Numbered from the stretch's first letter, positions 44,224-53,650 are shown. The stretch is 64,000 bases of DNA from Lysobacteraceae bacterium (GCA_028868545.1 JAGWUF010000006.1:1-64000), one strand, 5' to 3'. Numbers and translations: made by a program. Notes: generated by a model from the letters alone, not told the origin.

Positions 44224-46401
44224 TCACGCCGGCGACAGGTTGGCATACGCCAGCACCAGCCACTTGCTGCCGGCTTCGTCGAAGTTCACCTGCACGCGGG
44301 CGTGCGCACCGCTGCCTTCGACGTCGGTGACGAAGCCGCTGCCGAAGGTCGGATGGCGGACGTTGGCACCGAGGCGCAGCGGCGGGGTCTCCAGTGCGGC
44401 GTGGCCGGCGTCACGGCGTGCCGGTGTGGTGAACGCCATTGCAGACTTTGGCTTGGGCCGGATCTCGCGCAGCAGTGCCGGCGGGATTTCGCGCAGGAAC
44501 GGCGAGGGCCGGCAATACACGTCGCTGCCGTAGATGCGGCGGGTTTCGGCGTGGCTCAACACCAGTTGCTGGCGGGCGCGGGTGATGCCGACGTAGGCCA
44601 GCCGGCGCTCTTCCGCCAGCCGACCGGGCTCTTCTTTCGAACGCGCATTGGGAAACAGGCCGTCCTCCCAGCCCACCAGGAACACCAACGGAAACTCCAA
44701 TCCCTTGGCGCTGTGCAAGGTCATCAACTGCACGCCGTCTTCATCGGCCTGCGCCTGGCCTTCGCCGGCCTCCAGTGCGGCATAGCCGAGGAAGGCCACC
44801 AGCTCCGGCATCGCGGCGGCATCTTCCTCGTCGCTGCGCACGAAGCGGCTGGCCACGCTGACCAGTTCGTCGAGGTTGTCGGTGCGTGAATCGAGCTGGC
44901 CCTGCGACTCCTTTTCGTAATGCAGGCGCAGGCCGGAGCGCAGCAGGGCGTGGTCGATCTTGTCCGCCAGCGGCAGTTCGCCGGATTCGCCGTCCAGCCC
45001 GTCGATCAACGCGAGAAAGCCGGCCACCGCATTGCGCGCGCGCGCCGCCAGCACCGCGTGCCGGCACAGCCGCACGGCCGCTCGCCACAGCGATTCGCCG
45101 TGCTCGCGCGCGCTGCGACGCACCTCCTCCAGCGTGCGCTCGCCGATGCCGCGTGCCGGTGTATTGACCGCACGTTCGAATGCGGCATCGTCATCGCGGT
45201 TGGCCAGCAGGCGCAGATAGGCCAGCGCGTCCTTGATCTCGGCGCGCTCGAAGAAACGCATGCCGCCATACACGCGGTACGGCATTTGCCGCTTCAGCAA
45301 TTCTTCTTCGAACGCGCGCGATTGCGCATTGCTGCGGTAGAGGATGGCCGCGTCGCTGCGGCTGCCGCCGTCGCGCACCCATTGCGCGATGCGGTCGACC
45401 ACGTAGGTGGCCTCGTCGATCTCGTTGAAGGCCGCATACAGGTCGATCGCATCGCCCTCGCCGGCCTCGGTCCACAACTTCTTGCCCAACCGGTCGTCAT
45501 TGTGGGCGATGACCGCATTGGCCGCGCTCAGGATGTTGCCGCTGGAGCGGTAGTTCTGCTCCAGCCGAATGGTTTGCGCGCCGGCGAAGTCGCGCAGGAA
45601 ACGTTGCACGTTCTCCACCTTCGCGCCGCGCCAGCCGTAGATGGCCTGGTCGTCGTCGCCGACCACGAACACCTGTCCTTCGCTGCCGGCCAGCAGGCGG
45701 ACGAACCCGTATTGGATCGCGTTGGTATCCTGGAACTCGTCGACCAGGATTTGCCCGAAGCGGTGGCGGTAGTGCGCCAGCAACGCCGGCGTGTCGCGCA
45801 GCAGTTCGTGCGCGCGCAGCAGCAACTCGGCAAAGTCCACCAGCCCGGCGCGCTCGCAGCGCGCTTGATACTCCGTGTAGGCACGCAGCAGCACATCGCC
45901 CCAGGGGTCATGCGGCGCAGGCTGGATATGCTGCGGGCGGCGGCCTTCGTCCTTCTGTGCATTGATCCACCACGCGATCTGACGCGGCGGGAACTGGCCG
46001 TCGTCCAGTTCCAGTTGCCTGGCCACCTGCTTGACCAGCCGCAACTGGTCGTCGGCATCCAGCACCTGGAAGCCTTCCGGCAGCTTCGCTTCCTGCCAGT
46101 GCAGGCGCAGCAGGCGGTGGGCCAGGCCGTGGAAGGTGCCGATCCACGCCCCGCGCGGCGCGGCGCCCAACTGCGCGGCAATGCGCGCGCGCATCTCGCC
46201 GGCGGCCTTGTTGGTGAAGGTGACCGCCAGGATGCCGTGCAGCGGCACCCCGAACACCTCGTGCAACCAGGCGATGCGATGGGTCAACACGCGGGTCTTG
46301 CCGGAACCGGCACCGGCCAGCACCAGATAGTGGCCAGGCGGCGCGGACACGGCTTCGCGCTGGGCCGGGTTCAGCCCGTCGAGCAAATGGGAAACATCCA
46401 T
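44224..46401 (-). CDS. uvrD: DNA helicase II (UvrD)
   Basis: 725 residues, superfamily 1 helicase with all motifs: LNPAQREAV (Q), AGAGSGKTRVL (I), GTFHGLAHRLL (Ia), VDEFQDTN (II), GDDDQAIYGWRGA (III), RLEQNYRSS (IV), LMTLHSAKGLEF (V), VGITRARQQL (VI). It unwinds DNA in mismatch and nucleotide excision repair. The C-terminal Tudor-like piece RLGANVRHPTFGSGFVTDVEG is present. UvrD is preferred over Rep because of overall length and this tail. Confidence 0.94.
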   Translation of the reverse strand: MDVSHLLDGLNPAQREAVSAPPGHYLVLAGAGSGKTRVLTHRIAWLHEVFGVPLHGILAVTFTNKAAGEMRARIAAQLGAAPRGAWIGTFHGLAHRLLRLHWQEAKLPEGFQVLDADDQLRLVKQVARQLELDDGQFPPRQIAWWINAQKDEGRRPQHIQPAPHDPWGDVLLRAYTEYQARCERAGLVDFAELLLRAHELLRDTPALLAHYRHRFGQILVDEFQDTNAIQYGFVRLLAGSEGQVFVVGDDDQAIYGWRGAKVENVQRFLRDFAGAQTIRLEQNYRSSGNILSAANAVIAHNDDRLGKKLWTEAGEGDAIDLYAAFNEIDEATYVVDRIAQWVRDGGSRSDAAILYRSNAQSRAFEEELLKRQMPYRVYGGMRFFERAEIKDALAYLRLLANRDDDAAFERAVNTPARGIGERTLEEVRRSAREHGESLWRAAVRLCRHAVLAARARNAVAGFLALIDGLDGESGELPLADKIDHALLRSGLRLHYEKESQGQLDSRTDNLDELVSVASRFVRSDEEDAAAMPELVAFLGYAALEAGEGQAQADEDGVQLMTLHSAKGLEFPLVFLVGWEDGLFPNARSKEEPGRLAEERRLAYVGITRARQQLVLSHAETRRIYGSDVYCRPSPFLREIPPALLREIRPKPKSAMAFTTPARRDAGHAALETPPLRLGANVRHPTFGSGFVTDVEGSGAHARVQVNFDEAGSKWLVLAYANLSPA

Positions 46402-46425
46402 GCCGGCATTTTACCGGCGCGCGCC

Positions 46426-47049
46426 TCAGTGCGCCGCGTGTTCGCGCTTGCTGGCGCTGCCGGTCATCAGCTTGTCGGTCCAGGCGATGCCGATGGCGGA
46501 CAGGATGAACACGCAGTGGATGATGGTCTGCCACAGCACCCCGGTGGCAGTGACCTTGGTGCAGGTCTTGCCGACGCCGGCCGCCAGTGTCGCAACGGCG
46601 GCGGCATCCACACCGCCGCACAACGGCAGGCCGCCCAGGGTGCCGGCTTCGATGAAGGTCTTGAGCAGGTGGATCGAGGAGATGCCGATGATCGCCATTG
46701 CCAGTTTCACCTTCAGGACGCTGGCATTGACGTGGCTCAACCATTCCGGCTGGTCGGGATGGTTTTCCAGCTGCATCCGCGAAACGAAGGTCTCGTAACC
46801 GCCCACGATCACCATCATCAGCAGGTTGGAAATCATCACCACGTCGATCAGGCCCAGCACCAGCAGCATGATGTCCTGCTCGCTCAGGCTGATGGCGCCG
46901 TGGATCAGATGCCACAGCTCCTTCAGGAACAACACCACATAGACGCCTTGCGCCGCGATCAGGCCCAGGTACAGCGGCAACTGCAGCCAGCGCGAGGAGA
47001 AGATCAGGGCGGGCAGGGGCGAGAGTCTGAGGTTCGGATCGGTGGCCAT
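46426..47049 (-). CDS. yqhA: YqhA/TIGR00645 family inner-membrane protein
   Basis: 207 residues from ATG 47049 (track start at 47106 is an extension). About three to four membrane helices (LPLYLGLIAAQGVYVVLFL, LLVLGLIDVVMISNLLMMVIVGG, TIIHCVFILSAIGIAW). The segment VGGYETFVSRM and VLKVKLAMAIIGISSIHLLKTFI are characteristic of this conserved family. Role unknown. It lies 24 bases upstream of uvrD on the same strand and may be co-transcribed. Confidence 0.87.
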   Translation of the reverse strand: MATDPNLRLSPLPALIFSSRWLQLPLYLGLIAAQGVYVVLFLKELWHLIHGAISLSEQDIMLLVLGLIDVVMISNLLMMVIVGGYETFVSRMQLENHPDQPEWLSHVNASVLKVKLAMAIIGISSIHLLKTFIEAGTLGGLPLCGGVDAAAVATLAAGVGKTCTKVTATGVLWQTIIHCVFILSAIGIAWTDKLMTGSASKREHAAH

Positions 47050-47246
47050 GCGGATCCAGGATGCATTGGGGGGTGCATTGCAACGTCCAGCGGGGGCTGC
47101 CGTCAACCCGTCGTGTCATCGCAGTGCAATCGTTTGCAGCCACGCATGGCTTGTGCCGCATCCTGCGCTGCTGCTGTACTGCAACCGGGGACACGCGCAC
47201 GAGCCGGGTTTTGCCGGCGTGAACACACACCAGCAACGGGGCATGC

Positions 47247-48692
47247 ATGAGCCAGCAACCAACCCGATGGGCGCAATTCGGCGTCCTGATCACGGTGTTC
47301 TTCTTCTGGGGCTTCGTGGCCGCCAGCAACGACATTCTGATTCCCGTGTTCAAGAAGGCCTTTGGTCTGAGCCAGGCGCAAAGCCAGCTGGTGGCGGTGG
47401 CGTTCTACGTGGCGTACACCGCGGGCTCGCTGCTCTATTTCGGCATCTCCAAGGCCATCGGCCAGGACGTGCTGAACCGCATCGGCTACAAGAACGGCAT
47501 CTGCATCGGTCTGCTGATCTCGGCGCTGGGCACCTTGCTGTTTTATCCGGCCGCCAACAGCAGCTCGTTTCCGCTGATGCTGTCAGGCCTGTTCATCGTC
47601 GGGCTGGGGTTTGCCTTGCAGCAGATCGCCGCCAACCCGCTGGCGATCGTGATGGGCAGCCCGGCCACCGGCGCGCAGCGGTTGACACTGGCCGGCGGGG
47701 TCAACAACTTCGGCACCACCATCGGCCCGCTGCTGGTGAGTTTCGCCATCTTCGGCAGCGTGTCGGCCGGCGGTGGCGATGCCAGCATCGAGAGCGTGAA
47801 GATTCCCTATCTGGTGCTGGGCCTGGCCTTCGCGCTGGTGGCGGTGTTCATCAAATTTTCCTCGGTGCCCAACCACATCGACCTGGACGCATTGGCGCAG
47901 GACGAAGCGCAGGACAGCGGCAAGCTGGTGCACAAACCCTCCGCCTTCGGCTATCCGCAACTGGTCTTGGGGATGCTGGCGATCTTCGTGTACGTGGGGG
48001 TGGAAGTCTCCAGCATCAGCAACCTGCCGGCCTATCTGCACGAGGGACTGGGCATCGAAACCCAGCACCTGGCACCGTATGTGTCGCTGTACTGGGCCAG
48101 TCTGATGATCGGCCGCTGGACCGGCGCGGCCGGTGCGTTCGATGTCGGTGCGGGGATGAAGAAGCTGCTGATGCTGGTGCTGCCGTTCCTCGCGTTCGGC
48201 GTGTATCTGGCGGTGAACGCGATTGCGCAGCACGACGTGTCGCAGTTCTACGGCTATGCCTTCGTCATCGTGTTGATGATCGCCGCCACCTGGCTCAGCC
48301 GCGGCAACCCGGCGCGGATGCTGCTGTACTTCGCACTGTGCGGCATCGGTGCGTTGCTGGTGGGCATGTCCACCACCGGCAAGACCAGCATCGTCGCCTT
48401 CATCAGCGTGGGCCTGTTCTGCAGCACGATGTGGCCGTGCATCTTCGCGCTGGCGATCACCGGGCTGGGCCGCCACACCAACCAGGGCAGCAGCCTGTTG
48501 ATCATGATGATCATGGGCGGCGGGCTGGTGAGCTGGGCGCAGGGCGCACTGGCCGATGCGGTGGGCGTGCATATGAGCTTCTGGGTGGGCGTGGCCTGCT
48601 TTGCTTATCTCGCGTTCTATGCGTTGCGTGCCATCACTCTGCTGCGCAAGCAGGGCATCGACCTGGATCAACTGGCAGCGGGTGGGCACTGA
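47247..48692 (+). CDS. FHS-family MFS sugar:proton symporter (FucP-like)
   Basis: 481 residues with 12 predicted helices. The opening FFFWGFVAASNDILIPVFKKAFGLS and the GLGFALQQIAANPLAIVMG...RLTLAGGVNNFGTTIGPLL stretch are typical of the fucose/glucose/galactose subfamily. Proton-coupled sugar uptake across the inner membrane is expected. The exact sugar cannot be read from sequence. Divergent from yqhA with a 197-base gap. Confidence 0.9.
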   Translation: MSQQPTRWAQFGVLITVFFFWGFVAASNDILIPVFKKAFGLSQAQSQLVAVAFYVAYTAGSLLYFGISKAIGQDVLNRIGYKNGICIGLLISALGTLLFYPAANSSSFPLMLSGLFIVGLGFALQQIAANPLAIVMGSPATGAQRLTLAGGVNNFGTTIGPLLVSFAIFGSVSAGGGDASIESVKIPYLVLGLAFALVAVFIKFSSVPNHIDLDALAQDEAQDSGKLVHKPSAFGYPQLVLGMLAIFVYVGVEVSSISNLPAYLHEGLGIETQHLAPYVSLYWASLMIGRWTGAAGAFDVGAGMKKLLMLVLPFLAFGVYLAVNAIAQHDVSQFYGYAFVIVLMIAATWLSRGNPARMLLYFALCGIGALLVGMSTTGKTSIVAFISVGLFCSTMWPCIFALAITGLGRHTNQGSSLLIMMIMGGGLVSWAQGALADAVGVHMSFWVGVACFAYLAFYALRAITLLRKQGIDLDQLAAGGH

Positions 48693-48700
48693 GGGCAACA

Positions 48701-48725
48701 CGGCGTTGCCGGCATCGCAACGCCG
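48701..48725 (+). other. Hairpin after the sugar transporter gene
   Basis: CGGCGTTGC and GCAACGCCG form a perfect 9-bp stem with a 7-base loop, starting 8 bases after the stop. No T-run follows, so it is at best a weak terminator or an mRNA-stabilising structure. Confidence 0.35.
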
Positions 48726-48777
48726 GCTTCACCCGCGTGGCGCGAGAATGAGAGTCCCGCACACGGAGCGTCCCGTC

Positions 48778-49497
48778 ATGATCGACCTGTACTACTGGCC
48801 CACCCCGAACGGGCACAAGATCACCCTGTTCCTCGAGGAAGCCGGGTTGGGCTACGCCATCAAGCCGGTGGACATCGGCAAGGGCGCGCAGTTCGAGCCG
48901 GCGTACCTGGCGATCTCCCCCAACAACAAGATGCCGGCGCTCGTCGACCACGCGCCCGCCGATGGCGGCGCGCCGATCAGCGTGTTCGAATCCGGCGCGA
49001 TCCTGCGCTACCTGTCCGACAAGACCGGGCGTTTCACCGGCGTGGCCGCTGGCGCCGATGCGCAGGCCGCGCTGCGCCAGCGCATCGTGGTCGACGAATG
49101 GCTGTTCTGGCAGATGGCGGGATTGGGGCCGATGATGGGCCAGTACGGCCATTTCCACGTGTATGCGCCGGAAGTGGTGCCCTACGCGCGCGAGCGCTAC
49201 CGCAAGGAAGCCGAACGCCTGCTGGGCGTGCTCGACCGCCGGCTGCAAGGCCGTGCCTTCATCGCCGGCGACGACTACAGCATCGCCGACATGGCCTGCT
49301 ACCCGTGGCTGAACGCCTACACGTCCGCACCGCTCGACCTGTCGCCGTTCGCCAACCTGCGCCGCTGGCAGGCGGATATCGCCGCACGCCCGGCCACCCA
49401 GCGCGCGTATGCGCTGGCACAGCAGGTGAATCCGAATGCCGGCAAGCCGATGACCGACGCGGAAAAGAAGATCCTGTTCGGACAGGGCGCGCGCTGA
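48778..49497 (+). CDS. Glutathione S-transferase family protein (YfcG-like)
   Basis: 239 residues from ATG 48778. Thioredoxin-like N-domain MIDLYYWPTPNGHKITLFLEE, with NNKMPALVD as cis-Pro and glutathione-binding segment and FESGAILRYLSDKTG. The all-helical C-domain has ADMACYPWLNAY. YfcG-type proteins are disulfide-bond reductases using two glutathiones. A perfect inverted repeat follows the stop. Confidence 0.9.
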   Translation: MIDLYYWPTPNGHKITLFLEEAGLGYAIKPVDIGKGAQFEPAYLAISPNNKMPALVDHAPADGGAPISVFESGAILRYLSDKTGRFTGVAAGADAQAALRQRIVVDEWLFWQMAGLGPMMGQYGHFHVYAPEVVPYARERYRKEAERLLGVLDRRLQGRAFIAGDDYSIADMACYPWLNAYTSAPLDLSPFANLRRWQADIAARPATQRAYALAQQVNPNAGKPMTDAEKKILFGQGAR

Positions 49498-49499
49498 AA

Positions 49500-49554
49500 G
49501 CGAAAAGGGGACGGAGGGAATTAAGTACCTTAATTCCCTCCGTCCCCTTTTCGC
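49500..49554. repeat. Perfect 26-bp inverted repeat between convergent genes (REP/MITE-like)
   Basis: Left arm GCGAAAAGGGGACGGAGGGA... and its exact complement flank a 3-base loop (TAC). The 26-bp arms each end in a T4 run (CCCCTTTTCGC), so the element can act as a bidirectional terminator for gst (+) and the peptidase gene (-). I recall GGGGACGGAG-type palindromes as dispersed repeats in proteobacterial genomes, often linked to REP-associated tyrosine transposases. No transposase is in this window. Confidence 0.75.
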
Positions 49555-49567
49555 ACCTTTTCGCCAC

Positions 49568-51892
49568 TTACATCTGCGGCTTGATCGCGAACTCCTGCGG
49601 CGGCTCGGCACCCAGCAGATTCTTCACGAAGTAGTCCCAACGCCGACGCATCACGTAGTTGCTGTCCGCACCGTAGCCGTGGCGCGCGTGCGGCAGCAGC
49701 AGCAGGTCGAAGTCCTTGTTGGCCTTGATCAACGCATCCACCACCAGCAAGGTGGTTTGCGGCGGCACGTTGTCGTCCATCATGCCGTGCAGCAGGAACA
49801 ACTTACCTTTCAGGTTCCTGGCAATGGCGGCATTGTCCTGCCCGCTGTAATTGGTCTTGCCGTCGGGCTTGGTCTCCATCAGGCCGTGGTAACGCTCGCC
49901 CCAGTCGTCTTCATACGACAGGTTGTCGTGGTTGCCGGATTCGGCAATGCCCACCTTGTACACGTCGGGATAAGTGAACATCGCGGTGGCGGTGGCATTG
50001 CCGCCGCCCGAATGCCCCCACATGCCGGCGCGGCTGGTGTCGATCCACGAATATCGCTCACCCAGCTGCTTCAGTGCCGCCACCTGGTCGGGCAGGGTGT
50101 TGTCGATCATGTTGCCGTAATAGGCGTCCTGGAACGCCTTGCTGCGCAGCGGCGTGCCCATGCCATCCACCGCAATCACGATGAAACCCAATTCCGCCAG
50201 GGCCTGATGGTCGCCATGCGCGGGCGCGAAGCTGCGGGTACGAATGGAGCCGACCTGCGGGCCGGGATAGATGTAGGTGATGATCGGGTACTTCTTGCCG
50301 GCATCGAAATTCGACGGCTTGAACAACTGGCCGTAGATGTCGGTCTTGCCGTCGCGGCCCTTCACCGTGAACGACTCCGGCGCCACCCAGCCGCTCGCCT
50401 TCAGGCGCGTGAGGTCGGCCTGCGCCAGCGCTTTCACCTGCTTGCCATCACCATCGCGCACCACCGCTACCGGCGCGGTGTCGATTCTCGAATACACGTC
50501 GACGAAGTACTTGCCATCCTTCGACGAGGTGATGACGTGGTTGGCGTCTTCCGGCGTCAACAACTGCACCGCGCCGCCATCCAGCCCGACCTTGTAGTAA
50601 TGCACGAAGTAGGGGTCGCCCGGCTCGCGGCCCACGCCGCTGAACCACAGTGTGCGCGTGGCCGGATCCAGATGTCCGATCTTGGTGGCATTCCAGTCAC
50701 CGGCAGTGAGCTGGCGCTTTTCCTTGCCGGTGGCCAGATCGTGCAGATACAAGTGGCCCCAATTGGTCTTCTGGCTGAACCACAAGAATTCGTTGCTCTC
50801 CGGCAGGTAACGCCAGGCCACCGCGCTCAGCGTGGGCGCGCTTTGATATTGGGTGGCCACGGTTTCGGTGTAGACGTCGCGCACCTTGCCGGTGACGGCG
50901 TCGGCCACCCGCAAGGTGGCGGATTTGTGGCCGCGATCGGTGCTGACGAAGGCCAGGGTCTTGCCGTCCTTCGCCCATTGCACGTCTTCCCAGCCCTCGG
51001 CGCAGACCACGTCGTCGGCGCAGGTGGAGCGGTGCTGATCCGGTGGCATCTGCAGACGCACCACCTGTGGCTTGCCGCTGGAAACATCAATGATCACCCG
51101 CTCGATCATGGTCACGTCCTTGTCGCCCACGAACGGGTACTTCCATTGTTCGACCTTGGGCGCACCGACATTGGTACCGACCAGGGTCATGGTGCTGGTC
51201 TTGCGCTGGTCCTGCTGGAAGGTGGCGATTTTCTGGCCATCCGGCGACCACACCAGCACCGGCTCGTCCGAGTGCTGCCAGCCGGCATTGCTGGTGGCAT
51301 AGCCGAAATCGGGCTGGGCATCGAAGGTGAGCTGGCTTTCCTTGCCGCTGGCCAGATCGCGCAGCCACAGATTGCCGGCCCGGATGAAGGCGGCACGCTT
51401 GCCGTCGGGCGTGGCCACCGCCGGCTCGTCGCCGGATTTGGCCTGCGCCAGGACCGTGCAGCCCGCCGCATCGCAGCGGTAGGCTTCACCACCGACGACA
51501 TTGGTCACCTTCAAGGCGCCATCGACATTGCGCGCGATGCCCAGCGGCGGCAGCTTGTCGGCCAGCACCGGGCGACCCTTGCCGCCATTGGCCAGGTTGA
51601 TCGCATCGGCCAGTGCCTGCGTCTTGAACGCCGGTTCGGTCTTGCCCGTCCCGGGTGCAAACCGCAGGATCTGGAGCTTGCCGCCGCTGCTTTCGCGATA
51701 GACCAGGCTGCCGTCGTCCAGCCAGCCGGGGGCGCTGACCAGGTGGTCCACCAACGGGGCCGTGCGGTCGCCCAGCATGCGGGTGGCACGCTCGTAATCG
51801 GCACGCGTCACCTGCGCGGCCTGCGCCTGCGTCGTTCCGGCCATGACCCCGCTCACCAGCAGTGCACCCAGCAGCACATGTTTCGCATCCAT
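49568..51892 (-). CDS. Secreted S9 prolyl oligopeptidase, dipeptidyl-peptidase IV-like
   Basis: 774 residues from ATG 51892, which opens a signal peptide (MDAKHVLLGALLVSGVMAG..QAQA); the track start at 52144 is an extension. The N-terminal DPPIV_N beta-propeller (about 90-510) has WSPDGQKIA and LAFVSTDRGH. The C-terminal alpha/beta hydrolase has nucleophile GMWGHSGGGNAT (about 625), Asp in LHGMMDDNVPP (about 705) and His in HARHGYG (about 736). It should cleave X-Pro dipeptides in the periplasm or outside. Such enzymes are abundant in Lysobacterales. Confidence 0.92.
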   Translation of the reverse strand: MDAKHVLLGALLVSGVMAGTTQAQAAQVTRADYERATRMLGDRTAPLVDHLVSAPGWLDDGSLVYRESSGGKLQILRFAPGTGKTEPAFKTQALADAINLANGGKGRPVLADKLPPLGIARNVDGALKVTNVVGGEAYRCDAAGCTVLAQAKSGDEPAVATPDGKRAAFIRAGNLWLRDLASGKESQLTFDAQPDFGYATSNAGWQHSDEPVLVWSPDGQKIATFQQDQRKTSTMTLVGTNVGAPKVEQWKYPFVGDKDVTMIERVIIDVSSGKPQVVRLQMPPDQHRSTCADDVVCAEGWEDVQWAKDGKTLAFVSTDRGHKSATLRVADAVTGKVRDVYTETVATQYQSAPTLSAVAWRYLPESNEFLWFSQKTNWGHLYLHDLATGKEKRQLTAGDWNATKIGHLDPATRTLWFSGVGREPGDPYFVHYYKVGLDGGAVQLLTPEDANHVITSSKDGKYFVDVYSRIDTAPVAVVRDGDGKQVKALAQADLTRLKASGWVAPESFTVKGRDGKTDIYGQLFKPSNFDAGKKYPIITYIYPGPQVGSIRTRSFAPAHGDHQALAELGFIVIAVDGMGTPLRSKAFQDAYYGNMIDNTLPDQVAALKQLGERYSWIDTSRAGMWGHSGGGNATATAMFTYPDVYKVGIAESGNHDNLSYEDDWGERYHGLMETKPDGKTNYSGQDNAAIARNLKGKLFLLHGMMDDNVPPQTTLLVVDALIKANKDFDLLLLPHARHGYGADSNYVMRRRWDYFVKNLLGAEPPQEFAIKPQM

Positions 51893-51995
51893 CCTGATCC
51901 TCGCCGATTTCGCCCGCAGGCACCCGCCGATGCTAGCGCGCCTGTTGCCCGCCTGCCCCTGCCGATCGTCGGGGTCGGTCGTGTGGCGCGCTATC

Positions 51996-53003
51996 ATGCG
52001 TGCCGTGATGGCTTCGCTTCCCCTGTCCCTCCCGCTTCCCGCCAGCCGCTTGCGCATCGCGTATCGCGACGCGGCGCCGGAGCATGCGCTGGCAGCAGCG
52101 GGCACCCTTGCGGTGTTCGGCTTCGGCAGCGCGCTTGCCACCACACACCCGGATCCACGCTATCTGCACGTTGCGTTGCCGGCATCGGGCCGGGCCCCGC
52201 TGGAATGCTGGCAGGTGGATGCCGATGTCCGACATGGCCGCACCGACGGCATCGCCCATAGCCAGGGTGGCGGGCTGGCGTTCGGCGCGCTGGAAGTCGC
52301 CGACACCGGCGATATCGAACACGCCGCCGCCACGGCATATGCCCGCCTGCGCGACTGGCTGGTACACAGCGACCATCCCCACCCGCTGCGGATCTGGAAT
52401 TATCTGGATGCCATTACCGAGGGCGCAGGCGATGCCGAACGCTATCGCCGTTTCTGCGTGGGGCGGGCCCGGGGCATCGGTCGCGCACTGGCCCCCGGTG
52501 AATTGCCGGCGGCGACGGCCATCGGCCACCCCCAGCCAACCGGCCGCTTCCAGCTGTATTGGCTGGCCGCGCAACAGGCCGGCACACCACTGGAAAACCC
52601 GCGTCAGCTCCAGGCATGGCGCTATCCGCGCCAGTACGGCCCGCAGCCACCCGGGTTTGCCCGCGCCCTGCTGCCGGCCTCGCCGCAAATGCCGCTGCTG
52701 CTGTCCGGCACCGCCGCCGTGGTGGGCCATGCCTCCCAGCATGAAGCACATCTGGATGCCCAGCTCGACGAAGTGCTGGCCAATCTGGACAGCTTGATCG
52801 CCACTGCCCGCACGCATCGCCCGGATCTGGCCCGCACACCGGACGCAAGCACCCGGTTGAAAGTGTATGTCCGCGATGCCGATGCCCTGCCGCAGGTGGA
52901 CACCCTGCTGGGTCAACGTCTGCCGGGCATCCCCCGTATCGTGCTGCAAGGCCATGTCTGCCGGCGTGAATTGCTGGTCGAAATCGACGGCTGTCACGGC
53001 TGA
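51996..53003 (+). CDS. xanB2: XanB2-type chorismatase (3-/4-hydroxybenzoate synthase)
   Basis: 335 residues from ATG 51996 (ATG 52008 possible; the track start 51843 is an extension). It belongs to the FkbO/Hyg5/XanB2 chorismatase family as I recall it: PLRIWNYLDAITEG, ERYRRFCVGRARG, LENPRQLQAWRYPRQYGP, LLLSGTAAVVGHASQH and a C-terminal VLQGHVCRRELLVEIDG. XanB2 hydrolyses chorismate to 3- and 4-hydroxybenzoate plus pyruvate, feeding xanthomonadin and ubiquinone synthesis. It is divergent from the peptidase gene and about 8 kb from the APE cluster. Confidence 0.88.
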   Translation: MRAVMASLPLSLPLPASRLRIAYRDAAPEHALAAAGTLAVFGFGSALATTHPDPRYLHVALPASGRAPLECWQVDADVRHGRTDGIAHSQGGGLAFGALEVADTGDIEHAAATAYARLRDWLVHSDHPHPLRIWNYLDAITEGAGDAERYRRFCVGRARGIGRALAPGELPAATAIGHPQPTGRFQLYWLAAQQAGTPLENPRQLQAWRYPRQYGPQPPGFARALLPASPQMPLLLSGTAAVVGHASQHEAHLDAQLDEVLANLDSLIATARTHRPDLARTPDASTRLKVYVRDADALPQVDTLLGQRLPGIPRIVLQGHVCRRELLVEIDGCHG

Positions 53004-53209
53004 TTCTTGTTCCGCATTTGCTGCGAAGCACCAACGTCCGGGCGTGACCGGTTTCCGCCTTTTTCGGCTTGAGCTTTGCCCTGCCTGCAGGCAAACTCGC
53101 GCCGTCAGGGGGAATATCTGACTAACGCAACAACGGTCGAACACCGGACACGGCGGCCGATGTCTTCTTTTTTGCTCTTGCAAGATGCACTTCTAAGGAC
53201 ACCATCCAG
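53004..53209 (+). other. Leader region upstream of the secreted-protein/protease pair
   Basis: About 200 bases without a gene. The only hairpin-like piece seen is CCTGCCTGCAGG. An AAGGA ribosome-binding site lies 10 bases before the next ATG. No riboswitch class could be matched. Confidence 0.4.
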
Positions 53210-53650
53210 ATGAACACCAAGCTTCTGCTCCTCGCGGCAGGGCTCGCATTCGCCGGCACCGCGCTGGCAGGCGACCCCGCACCGCAATCCACGCCCTCCG
53301 GTTCGTCCCTCAAGGTGGGCTTCGACAAGGCCACCGGCAAGCTGCGCCCGCTGACGGCAGAAGAAAGCGCGGCGCTGGATGCCAAGGCCGCCCAGCAGGC
53401 CGGCGACAACACCAGCTTGCGCGCCACGCACGGCATCCTTGCCGCCAAGACTCCGCTTGCGGGCCGCCGCCCGGCAAATGCAAGGGAAGCGCTGGCCACC
53501 GAACAGGTCATCAATGGCTTCACGGTGATCCAGGCCCCCGAGGACAGCATGAGCGAAATGACCCTGCAGAAGAATGCCGACGGCAGTTTCACCATCCTTG
53601 AAAACGGCGAAGCCATCAGCAAGAAGACCCCGGAGGCCGGCAATGAATAA
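53210..53650 (+). CDS. Small secreted protein preceding a PA-domain protease
   Basis: 146 residues. Clear signal peptide MNTKLLLLAAGLAFAGTALA. The mature protein is charged and low in hydrophobics, with LKVGFDKATGKLRPLTAEESAALDAKA and DSMSEMTLQKNADGSFTILENGE. I do not recognise a family. The gene overlaps the protease gene by 8 bases, which suggests coupled translation and a joint function, perhaps as a propeptide-like inhibitor, chaperone or substrate; inference only. Confidence 0.75.
   Translation: MNTKLLLLAAGLAFAGTALAGDPAPQSTPSGSSLKVGFDKATGKLRPLTAEESAALDAKAAQQAGDNTSLRATHGILAAKTPLAGRRPANAREALATEQVINGFTVIQAPEDSMSEMTLQKNADGSFTILENGEAISKKTPEAGNE

Noticed and set aside
49679-52261. 860-aa plus-strand ORF antisense to the S9 peptidase gene
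   Set aside because: No domain-like composition; the opposite strand encodes a complete DPP-IV-type enzyme with signal peptide and triad.
53004-53209. Possible c-di-GMP (GEMM) riboswitch upstream of the secreted protease pair
   Set aside because: A GCAAAC-like fragment occurs, but the conserved core and paired stems of GEMM classes could not be built.
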